NCBI RefSeq assembly: GCF_020614375.1 | Contig: NZ_CP085329.1 | Span: forward strand, 62,001 to 126,000 | DNA length: 64,000 nucleotides | Direction of reading: 5' to 3' | DNA from: Haladaptatus salinisoli | GTDB lineage: Archaea; Halobacteriota; Halobacteria; Halobacteriales; Haladaptataceae | In this document: positions 56,975 to 64,000 of the stretch, piece after piece | Layout of the letters: each line of letters opens with the position of its first letter | How positions within the stretch are numbered: position 1 is the first letter of the stretch | Program-made: the position numbers and the translations under genes | The notes under the pieces: generated by a model | What the model was told of the DNA's origin: nothing | Databases searched by the model: none | The model's input: only the letters and a program-made list of their open reading frames with translations

Positions 56975-58354
56975 ATGCCAGAGAGCAGCGAACATCCAAA
57001 TCACCCTGGTGTCGACCAGTCGGATCGCGTACTACCGAGGAACCTGCGTCAGACTGGCGACCCCGGCATCGAGATGTTGGTCTCCACGCGCGTTCGTAAA
57101 TCGCCTTTCTTCGACAAATCCTTCAACGAGGAGGGCGCTTGGCGGTGTACGGTGTACAACCGAATCTACCACCCTCGCGGCCTCGTCGAACCGGAGGACG
57201 GCGGCGCGATGGCCGAGTACGAGGCGCTAACCGAGAAGGTGACGCTTTGGGACGTCGCCGTCGAGCGCCAGATTCGCGTGAAGGGACCGGACGCGGAGGC
57301 GCTCACCAACTACGTCATCACCCGGGACGCGACCGAAATCGAACCGATGCGCGGGAAGTACGCCATCCTCTGTAACGAGGACGGCGGAATCCTGAACGAC
57401 CCGGTCCTGTTGCGGGTCGCGGAGGACGAGTTCTGGTTCTCCCTCTCCGACTCCACGCTCATGCAGTGGTTGCAGGGCGTCAACGTCGGGAAGGACTTCG
57501 ACGTCGAGATAGACGAAATCGACGTCGCACCGATGCAGATACAGGGCCCGCTGTCCGAGGACGTGATGATAGACGTCGTCGGCGAGGAGGTCAGCGAAAT
57601 CCCGTACTACGGCCTCATGGGCGCCGAAATCAACGGCTGTCCGGTGCTGGTGAGCCAGACGGGCTTCTCCGGCGAGAAGGGGTTCGAAATCTACGTGAAA
57701 GACGCGATGGAAAACGCCGAGCGCGTCTGGGACCCGGTCATGGAGACCGTCAAGGCTCACGGCGGGATGCAGATCGCGCCCGGACACCACCGTCGAATCG
57801 CGGCGGGCATCCTCTCGTGGGGCCAGGACATGGACCACGAAACGTCCCCGTTCCAGGTCAACCTCGGCTATCAGGTGCCGGACGACAAGGACGCCGACTA
57901 CATCGGCAAGGAGGCACTCGAACGCCAGAAGGAGTTGATAGAGGACGGCGAGTACCCGTTCAACCACAAGCTGGTCGGCCTGAAGATGGCCGGCGAGCCG
58001 ATTCGGGATTACGCCCCCGACTTCTGGATAATCTCCGACCCCGAGTCGGGCGAGGAGTGCGGTTACATGACGTCGCCGTGGTGGAACCCCGACCTGGAGA
58101 CGAACATCGGGCTCGGTTTCGTACCGGCGGACAAACTCCAGTCTGAGGCCGACGTCCCGCTCGACGACGAAATCTACGAGGCCGACCTCGACATCGAGTT
58201 CGAGGTGCACCTGCCGGACGAGTACGCCGAGGAGGAGGGCGAACCGGTGTACGCCACGGTGGCGAGGGTTCCGTTCAAGGAGTCGGTCAACCCGAGCGCC
58301 CGCGAACAGGCCAAGCTGAACGCCAGGAAAGAAGCGGAAGCCAACGACGACTGA
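56975..58354 (+). CDS. GcvT-family THF-dependent methyltransferase/demethylase (DmdA/LigM-like)
   Basis: 459 residues. The aminomethyltransferase fold is evident, but the N-terminus is of the demethylase type: STRVRKSPFFDKS, CTVYNRIYHPRG, then VTLWDVAVERQIRVKGPDAEALTNYV. These stretches resemble DMSP demethylase DmdA and the O-demethylase LigM more than glycine-cleavage GcvT. Further marks are IQGPLSEDVM, TGFSGEKGFEIYV, the RIAAGILSWGQDMD region and the C-terminal barrel ending in VPFKES. It would move a methyl group from an S-, O- or N-methylated substrate to THF. No glycine-cleavage genes are adjacent. The substrate is unknown. Confidence 0.8.
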   Translation: MPESSEHPNHPGVDQSDRVLPRNLRQTGDPGIEMLVSTRVRKSPFFDKSFNEEGAWRCTVYNRIYHPRGLVEPEDGGAMAEYEALTEKVTLWDVAVERQIRVKGPDAEALTNYVITRDATEIEPMRGKYAILCNEDGGILNDPVLLRVAEDEFWFSLSDSTLMQWLQGVNVGKDFDVEIDEIDVAPMQIQGPLSEDVMIDVVGEEVSEIPYYGLMGAEINGCPVLVSQTGFSGEKGFEIYVKDAMENAERVWDPVMETVKAHGGMQIAPGHHRRIAAGILSWGQDMDHETSPFQVNLGYQVPDDKDADYIGKEALERQKELIEDGEYPFNHKLVGLKMAGEPIRDYAPDFWIISDPESGEECGYMTSPWWNPDLETNIGLGFVPADKLQSEADVPLDDEIYEADLDIEFEVHLPDEYAEEEGEPVYATVARVPFKESVNPSAREQAKLNARKEAEANDD

Positions 58355-58531
58355 GCGGTCACGCGGAGTCGCCCGCGGTATCTCTTTTCGACGTCGTACC
58401 GGAGCGGCGATTCGAGGGTCCGGTAGCCGAATCCGCCTCACCGTCGGGCCGAACGCATACGAGGATCGACGCTCGACCCGCCGAAACGCAGCGAAAATAG
58501 CGCGACGGGAGCGGTACTCCGGACGGATCCG

Positions 58532-59779
58532 TCAGTCGTAGAGCGGGTACTCGTCCGCGAGTTCGTCGACCCGGGCGCTGACGTCGGCGACGACGGCCTC
58601 GTCGTGGGGGGCGTCGACGACTTCGTAGATGAGGTCGGCGACTTCGCGGCACGCCGCCTCATCGAAGCCGCGGGTCGTGAGCGCGGGCGTACCGGCGCGA
58701 ATCCCCGAGGGATTGAACGGCGAACGCGTCTCGCCCGGAACAGTGTTCGCGTTCAAGACGATGCCGGCGTTCTCCAGCGCCGATTCGACCTCCTTTCCCG
58801 TCGTGTCGGGATGGGACGGCCTGAGGTCCACCAGCACGAGGTGGTTGTCCGTGCCGCCGGAGACGAGGTCGAGGCCGCGTTCCCGAAGACGGCGGCCGAG
58901 CGCCTTCGCGTTGGCGACGGTCCGCTCCGCGTACTCGTCGAACGCGGGGTCGAGGGCCTCGCCGAACCCGACCGCTTTCCCCGCGATGTTGTGCATCGCC
59001 GGCCCGCCCTGCGCACCGGGGAACACCGCGCTGTCGACGGCGTCGGCGTGCTCTTCGCCGCACATGATGATACCGCCGCGACCGGCGCGGATGGTCTTGT
59101 GCGTCGACCCGGTGACGAAGTCCGCCACGCCCACGGGCGACTCGTGAACGCCCGCGGCGACCAGCCCGGTGACGTGCGCGATGTCGGCCACGTGGTAGGC
59201 GTCGACGGCGTCCGCGGCCGCCTGAACGCGCTCGAAGTCGACCTCCCGGGGATACGCGGAGTACCCGGAGACGATGACGTCCGGGTCGAATCTCTCGGCC
59301 GTCTCGCGCAACCCCTCGTAGTCGACGTAGCCCGTTTCGGGATCGATTTCGTACTGTTCGACGTCGTAGACCTGCCCTGCGAAGTTCGCAGGGTGACCGT
59401 GCGAGAGGTGGCCGCCGTGGGTCAAGTCCAGGGACAGAATCTTGTCGCCCGGTTCCAGAATCGCCAGATACACCCCCATGTTCGCCTGCGAACCCGAGTG
59501 GGGTTGGACGTTGACGTGGTCGGCTCCCCACAGTTCCTCGGCGCGGTCGATGGCCACCCGTTCGATTTCGTCGGCGTACTCACAGCCGCCGTAGTAGCGC
59601 TCGCCGGGGTATCCTTCGGCGTAGTTGTTGGTCAGCTCCGAACTCTGGGCCTCCATGACCGCTTCCGAGACGTGGTTCTCGCTCGCGATCATCGCCAGCG
59701 TGCCCTCCTGTCGGGCGCGTTCGGCTTCCAGGAACTCGGCGACGGTCGCGTCCGTTTCGCGGACGGTATCGTACGTCAT
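58532..59779 (-). CDS. glyA: Serine hydroxymethyltransferase
   Basis: 415 residues. PLP-dependent exchange of a C1 unit between serine/glycine and THF. MIASENHVSEAVMEAQSSELTNNYAEGYPGERYYGG is the hallmark N-terminal region, and the PLP lysine is Lys228 in TGSTHKTIRAGRGG. DLTHGGHLSHG and RAGTPALTTRGF are also family marks. I start at MTYDTVRE, because upstream residues are promoter-like and not conserved. It is convergent to the demethylase gene and lies 172 bases downstream of metF on the same strand. Confidence 0.96.
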   Translation of the reverse strand: MTYDTVRETDATVAEFLEAERARQEGTLAMIASENHVSEAVMEAQSSELTNNYAEGYPGERYYGGCEYADEIERVAIDRAEELWGADHVNVQPHSGSQANMGVYLAILEPGDKILSLDLTHGGHLSHGHPANFAGQVYDVEQYEIDPETGYVDYEGLRETAERFDPDVIVSGYSAYPREVDFERVQAAADAVDAYHVADIAHVTGLVAAGVHESPVGVADFVTGSTHKTIRAGRGGIIMCGEEHADAVDSAVFPGAQGGPAMHNIAGKAVGFGEALDPAFDEYAERTVANAKALGRRLRERGLDLVSGGTDNHLVLVDLRPSHPDTTGKEVESALENAGIVLNANTVPGETRSPFNPSGIRAGTPALTTRGFDEAACREVADLIYEVVDAPHDEAVVADVSARVDELADEYPLYD

Positions 59780-59951
59780 GAGTAACGTACCGGGCTCGGA
59801 ACGGAATAATTTATCCTTCGACGGAAGATGACGGACGACCGACCATCTGTGTTCCACGGTACCACAGTATGACAGGCCTACCGCTGTTCGCAATCGCAGG
59901 TGAGGCGGTCTACCGCGACCGTCGCTCGTCCACCGCTCGTCGTGCCTGCGA

Positions 59952-60812
59952 CTACTCCCGGATTCGCGCGCGCCGCCACGATTCGGTGTCGGCCGTCTGG
60001 TTGAAGGTGTAGACGTGGATTCCGCGAATTCCGTACGCCTCGTCGTCGACGTACGGCGCGAGTCCGTCGACGAGTTCGTTCGGCTTGTACTTCCCCCGCG
60101 AGGTGACGAGTTGGCGGACGAACCCGAGGATGCCGGTCGTCTTGCTGAGGAACTTGATCGAGTCGCCGACGCCGACCTTCTGGGAGATGTCGATCAGACG
60201 CTGATACTTCATCACGCCCGGAATGCCGATTTCGACGGGGAGGTCGACGTTCCGGTCGCGGATCGTCTCGATCCACTCGATGACGGTCTCCGGGTCGTAA
60301 CAGAGCTGGGTGACGATGTAGGTCGCGTACGGTTCTTTCTCGGCCATCGAATCCGTCAGCGTCTTCTCGTCGAGGAAGGCGTGCCCCTCCGGATAGCCGG
60401 TGATACCGACCTCGTCGAAGGAGTACTCCGTCTCGTCGAGCGTCGAGAGCAGGTCGTGGGCCGACTCGAACTCCCCGGCGGGTTCGTCGCGGTCGCCGCC
60501 CGGCACGAAGATATCCGTGACGCCGGCGACGGTGAGCCGTCGCGCGATGTCTTCGAGGTGTTCCCGGTCGGTGACGTAGCGCGCGGCGATGTGGGGAACG
60601 ACGTCGAACCCCCGCTCGGCCGCCTGTTCCGCGCGCTCGACCGTCCGCTCGATGCCGAGTTGGGGCGACGTGGTGATGGCGACGCTCGCGTCGTCGGGCA
60701 GGTGGGTTACTTCGTCGTCGAAACTGTCGAACGGCATCAGTTCGTACCGTGCGCCCGTCAGGAGTTCCTCGACGCCCTCCCGTTCCGTGTCGGTACGCAG
60801 TCCGAGGGACAT
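59952..60812 (-). CDS. metF: Methylenetetrahydrofolate reductase (MetF-like)
   Basis: 286 residues forming one FAD-type TIM barrel. VAITTSPQLGIERTVERAEQAAERGFDVVPHIAARYV matches the MetF start, then VPGGDRDEPAGEF, GITGYPEGHAF and YIVTQLCYDPETVIEWI. It would link 5,10-methylene-THF and 5-methyl-THF, which suits a demethylase that leaves methyl-THF. The sequence is divergent from bacterial MetF; whether it uses NADH, ferredoxin or F420 is not visible. Divergent from the dimethylglycine dehydrogenase-like gene across a 280-base promoter region. Confidence 0.85.
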   Translation of the reverse strand: MSLGLRTDTEREGVEELLTGARYELMPFDSFDDEVTHLPDDASVAITTSPQLGIERTVERAEQAAERGFDVVPHIAARYVTDREHLEDIARRLTVAGVTDIFVPGGDRDEPAGEFESAHDLLSTLDETEYSFDEVGITGYPEGHAFLDEKTLTDSMAEKEPYATYIVTQLCYDPETVIEWIETIRDRNVDLPVEIGIPGVMKYQRLIDISQKVGVGDSIKFLSKTTGILGFVRQLVTSRGKYKPNELVDGLAPYVDDEAYGIRGIHVYTFNQTADTESWRRARIRE

Positions 60813-61052
60813 ATCTTACGCAGAGATGACGGCGGAGGTACTTTTGTCTGTGGGTGTCGCTGAAAACGTATTCAAGTGGCGAGCGGCGGAAATCGCATCA
60901 ACGACGCTTTCGCAGGGCTCGACGGCGCGATTTCGCCACCCCCGAAACCGTCGAACCGCGCCCCGTTCGCCGAAGCGAGCGCCTCGCCACACGACGGAAA
61001 CTCGAAGTGACACGTTTCGAACATTCGGAGGGACGTAACTCCTCCGGACGAT

Positions 61053-61062
61053 AACTATATTT
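61053..61062 (+). promoter_or_regulatory. TATA box of the first dimethylglycine dehydrogenase-like gene
   Basis: AACTATATTT is centred about 35 bases before the ATG at 61093, giving a short leader. Confidence 0.45.
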
Positions 61063-61092
61063 GCGCACCGCGGCCACTTGTGAATCAGACTC

Positions 61093-63666
61093 ATGGATAC
61101 GACCGACAGCTTGCCGACCCGGGCCGACACCGTCATCGTCGGTGCCGGCATCGTCGGCTGCAACATCGCGTATCACCTGACAGCGCTCGGCCGAGACGAC
61201 GTCGTGGTGGTCGACCAGGGGCCGATGCCGACCACCGGTGGGTCCTCGTCTCACGCACCCGGCATCATGTTCCAAACCGCCGACTCGAAGATACTCACCA
61301 AGTTCGCGAACTACAGCCGGGAGCTGTACTCCTCGCTCGAGGGGAAAGACGGCGAGCGGGCCTACAACGAGGTCGGCGGCATCGAGGTGGCCCGAAGCGA
61401 GGAGCGCATGGACTTCCTCCAACGTCGCGTCGAGTGGGGGAAAGCGTGGGGCATCGAAGCGCCCCGACTCCTCTCGCCCGAGGAGGTGACCGAGCACCTC
61501 CCGCTCGTGAGCGAGGACGTGATTCTCGGGGGCTACTACTCGCCGACCGACGGACAGGTCTCCGGCGTCGTCGCCTGCGACGCGCTCGCTCGGGAGGCGA
61601 TGGAGCGCGGTGCCGAGTTCGTCCCGCACACCCGCACCGAGGACGTCGAGGTCGAGAACGACTCGGTGCGGGCGGTCGTCACGGAGAACGGCACCATCGA
61701 GTGCGACGAGGTCGTCATCGCGACGAACATCTGGGCCCGACAACTCGGCGAGAAACTCGGGGTTCACCTGCCGGTCGCTCCCGTCGAGCACCAGTACACG
61801 ATAACCGAACCGCTCGACGAAATGGCGGACGGCGCGGTCGACGTCGGCGACCACCCGCTGTTCGAGAACTACCGCAACGTCTCCGGCGAGAAGGCGAAGC
61901 GCCTGCTCGTCGGACCCGACCGGCCCATCCTGCGCGACCAGGACAACGCGATGTACTACCGGACGCACGGTGACGCCTACGGCATCGGCTCGTACAACCA
62001 CGAGCCGATCGTTCCGAACCCGCAGGAGCTGGGCGATAACGACCCGGACGGCGAGCAGGGGTCGGTTCACGAGTTCACCGACTACCACATGAACAACGCG
62101 ACGCACCCGGACCGACCGGACAAACCCCCGCGACAGGCAAGCGACGAGTTCATCCCCGCCACGGCCGGCAAGGACCTCGAATACAAGTACAACGGGATGT
62201 TCGCCGAATCGCCGAACGGCCTGCCCGTGATGGGTCCGGTCGAGGAGTACGACGGCCTTTGGACCGCGGCGGCCATCTGGGTCACGCACGCCGGCGGTGC
62301 CGGGAAAGCCCTCGCGGAGTGGATGGAGAACGGCGTCCCGCGGCTCCCCGACGGTCCCATCGACCTCGCGCACGCCGACGTCAACCGGTTCGACGCCCAC
62401 GAGGGAAGCTGGGATTTCACCCGCGACATCGGCGGGGAGGAGTACCGCATCGTCTACAACGTCGTGCACCCGAAGTGGGTGTGGACCGATAAACAGCGGG
62501 ACATCCGCCGGACGCCGATGTACCACACGCACGAGGAGTACGGCGCCGAGTTGTGGGCCGAGGCCGGCTGGGAGGAGCCGCAGTGGTTCGAGTCGAACGC
62601 CGACCTGCTGGCCGAGTACGGCGACCGAATCCCCGACCGCGACGGGTGGGAGGGCAAGTACTGGTCGCCCATCGAGGGGGCGGAGGCGTTGCACGTCCGC
62701 AACGAGGTCGGCCTCCACGACATGACCTCGTTCAACAAGATGGAGGTCGTCGGGAGCGACGCCGGTCGGTTCGTCCAGCACCTCTGTACGAACGACGTGG
62801 ACATCGACGTCGGCGACGTCAAGTACACGCTGATGTGCAACGAGGGCGGCGGCGTCCGCGCGGACATCACCGTCACGCGCACCGACGAGAATCGCTACCT
62901 CCTGCTCACGACCGGCCGCGAGGTCGGAAACAACCACGTCGCGTGGGTCCGCGACCGCGCTCCGGAGAACGTCGTCGTCAACGACGTCACCTCCAGTTTG
63001 GCCGCGATGGTCTGTACCGGGCCGAACGCCCGCAAAGTGCTCTCGAAGGTCGCCACCGCCGACCTATCGGACGACGCCTTCCCGTTCTTCACGAGCCAGC
63101 GGTTCTTCGTGAAGAACGTGCCCGTCACCGCGCTGCGCGTCTCCTACGCCGGCGAACTCGGCTGGGAGCTGTACACGCCCTCCGAGTACGGCGAGACGCT
63201 CTGGAATCACGTTCTGGCGGCCGGCGAGGAGTACGACATCCGACCGTACGGAAACGGCGCGCTGGACGCGCTGCGCATCGAGAAGGGGTTCCGGCTTTGG
63301 GGCGAGGACCTCCACACCGAGCACAACCCGTCCGAGGCCGGCCTCGACTGGGCGGTCGACCTCGACACCGACTTCATCGGCAAGGAGGCCGTCGCCGCGG
63401 CCGCCGAAGGCGACAACATCGACCACAGAGTCGCCTGCCTGACCCTGGACGACGAGGACGCGGTGGTGCTGGCGGACCGGCCGGTGCTCGACGGCGACGA
63501 GACCATCGGGTACGTCCACAGCGCGGAGTACGGCTACACCGTCGGGGCCTGCGTCGCGTACACGTACCTGCCCCCTGAGTACGCCGAACCCGGAACGGAG
63601 GTCGAGATACTCTACGAAGGTGACCGGTACGGCGCGACCGTCCGGGAAGAACCGCTGGTGTCCTAA
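61093..63666 (+). CDS. Dimethylglycine/sarcosine dehydrogenase-like flavoprotein with GcvT domain
   Basis: 857 residues, close to the length of dimethylglycine dehydrogenases. The FAD fold is VIVGAGIVGCNIAYHL (15-30), and His54 in GGSSSHAPG matches the position of the His that binds FAD covalently in that family. The oxidase domain runs to about 430. From about 500 there is a GcvT-like folate-binding domain (LHVRNEVGLHDMTSFNKMEVVG, AYTYLPPEYAEPG at the end). The enzyme takes a methyl group from an N-methylated amine acid as formaldehyde equivalent onto THF to give methylene-THF. A second copy follows at 63883. Confidence 0.9.
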   Translation: MDTTDSLPTRADTVIVGAGIVGCNIAYHLTALGRDDVVVVDQGPMPTTGGSSSHAPGIMFQTADSKILTKFANYSRELYSSLEGKDGERAYNEVGGIEVARSEERMDFLQRRVEWGKAWGIEAPRLLSPEEVTEHLPLVSEDVILGGYYSPTDGQVSGVVACDALAREAMERGAEFVPHTRTEDVEVENDSVRAVVTENGTIECDEVVIATNIWARQLGEKLGVHLPVAPVEHQYTITEPLDEMADGAVDVGDHPLFENYRNVSGEKAKRLLVGPDRPILRDQDNAMYYRTHGDAYGIGSYNHEPIVPNPQELGDNDPDGEQGSVHEFTDYHMNNATHPDRPDKPPRQASDEFIPATAGKDLEYKYNGMFAESPNGLPVMGPVEEYDGLWTAAAIWVTHAGGAGKALAEWMENGVPRLPDGPIDLAHADVNRFDAHEGSWDFTRDIGGEEYRIVYNVVHPKWVWTDKQRDIRRTPMYHTHEEYGAELWAEAGWEEPQWFESNADLLAEYGDRIPDRDGWEGKYWSPIEGAEALHVRNEVGLHDMTSFNKMEVVGSDAGRFVQHLCTNDVDIDVGDVKYTLMCNEGGGVRADITVTRTDENRYLLLTTGREVGNNHVAWVRDRAPENVVVNDVTSSLAAMVCTGPNARKVLSKVATADLSDDAFPFFTSQRFFVKNVPVTALRVSYAGELGWELYTPSEYGETLWNHVLAAGEEYDIRPYGNGALDALRIEKGFRLWGEDLHTEHNPSEAGLDWAVDLDTDFIGKEAVAAAAEGDNIDHRVACLTLDDEDAVVLADRPVLDGDETIGYVHSAEYGYTVGACVAYTYLPPEYAEPGTEVEILYEGDRYGATVREEPLVS

Positions 63667-63844
63667 CGGTCGCCGACTCCCGGTAGGTCGGCAACTCGTG
63701 TTCCTCTTCTGTCGCGTTGTGGTTCGCGCCCGCGAGCGATCGCGGATTCGGCGTTCGAACGACCGAATCTCGATATGGGGAAAATCGCGGAGTATGGGCC
63801 GTCTGGCGCGAAATCTCGACGAATCCGACCTCCTCCCACCGGTG

Positions 63845-63852
63845 TATTTAAG
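63845..63852 (+). promoter_or_regulatory. TATA box of the second dimethylglycine dehydrogenase-like gene
   Basis: TATTTAAG is centred about 34 bases before the ATG at 63883, so the second copy has its own promoter and need not be co-transcribed with the first. Confidence 0.5.
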
Positions 63853-63882
63853 ATAGTGACAGTTCCACACCAGCACGAAAGA

Positions 63883-64000
63883 ATGAGTACAACGGACCTT
63901 CCATCGCGGTCGGATACCGTCATCATCGGAGCCGGTGCCGTCGGGTGTAGCGTCGCGTACCACCTCACGGAACTCGGCAACGACGACGTCACCGTCGTCG
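63883..64000 (+). CDS. Second dimethylglycine/sarcosine dehydrogenase-like protein, N-terminal part
   Basis: Only the first 39 codons lie in the window. They read MSTTDLPSRSDTVIIGAGAV then GCSVAYHLTELG, nearly the same as the start of the protein at 61093-63666, so a tandem paralogue begins here. The GxGxxG FAD site is complete. Nothing more can be said about its substrate or its GcvT domain. Confidence 0.85.
   Translation, partial: MSTTDLPSRSDTVIIGAGAVGCSVAYHLTELGNDDVTVV

Overview
The window is a high-GC piece of a haloarchaeal (class Halobacteria) genome. The evidence is strongly acidic, lysine-poor proteins, GTC/GAC/GAG-rich codon use, archaeal TATA boxes about 27 bases before start codons (leaderless transcripts), twin-arginine secretion signals, a HalOD1 protein, and an Orc1/Cdc6 gene beside a repeat-bearing replication origin. 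No rRNA, tRNA, complete insertion sequence or CRISPR array was recognised.

Positions 1-30300 form a catabolic region for small organic acids. It holds the end of an enolase-superfamily gene, a tartrate/malate-type dehydrogenase, and a minus-strand operon (CoA-transferase, small membrane protein, MmgE/PrpD, MFS carrier). Next come a CUT1-type ABC importer (one ATPase, two permeases) with two tandem near-identical binding proteins, and a second minus-strand operon (MmgE/PrpD, cupin, TcuA-like flavoprotein). These are followed by an iron alcohol dehydrogenase, an isocitrate-lyase-superfamily lyase, a phosphonoacetate-hydrolase-like phosphatase, a PPC-domain protein, a thiamine-diphosphate enzyme, a D-2-hydroxyacid dehydrogenase and a 1019-residue FAD/Fe-S D-lactate-type dehydrogenase. 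Four MFS carriers are interspersed. The substrate is not certain; hydroxy- and tricarboxylates are the best guess.

Positions 30315-32371 are a replication origin with its initiator gene. One inverted and six direct copies of a TTACAGCGGCAAC-type repeat with G-rich tails lie around an A/T-richer stretch, just before orc1/cdc6. From 32372 to 42168 there is a looser stretch of small proteins: a SnoaL-like protein, a FilR1-type regulator, membrane proteins, a pair of related beta-rich proteins (one secreted by Tat), a decayed PAS domain, a glyoxalase-fold protein, a HalOD1 protein and an arylsulfotransferase-like propeller.

Positions 42169-64000 are dominated by tetrahydrofolate (THF) one-carbon genes: two FolD paralogues, a PabB/TrpE-like plus PabA/TrpG pair, RidA, a two-subunit formate dehydrogenase, formate-THF ligase, a FolC-FolP fusion, a DmdA/LigM-like GcvT-family protein, serine hydroxymethyltransferase, a MetF-like reductase, and two dimethylglycine/sarcosine-dehydrogenase-like flavoproteins (the second cut by the window edge). 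Together they could demethylate N-, O- or S-methylated compounds onto THF, oxidise the C1 unit through FolD and Fhs to formate, and then oxidise formate to CO2, with folate synthesis encoded alongside. This is the most notable system in the window. Its parts show telling deviations: a FolD with a changed active site, a NuoF-like subunit missing two Fe-S ligands, and a PabB-like protein with the TrpE-type PIAGT motif.
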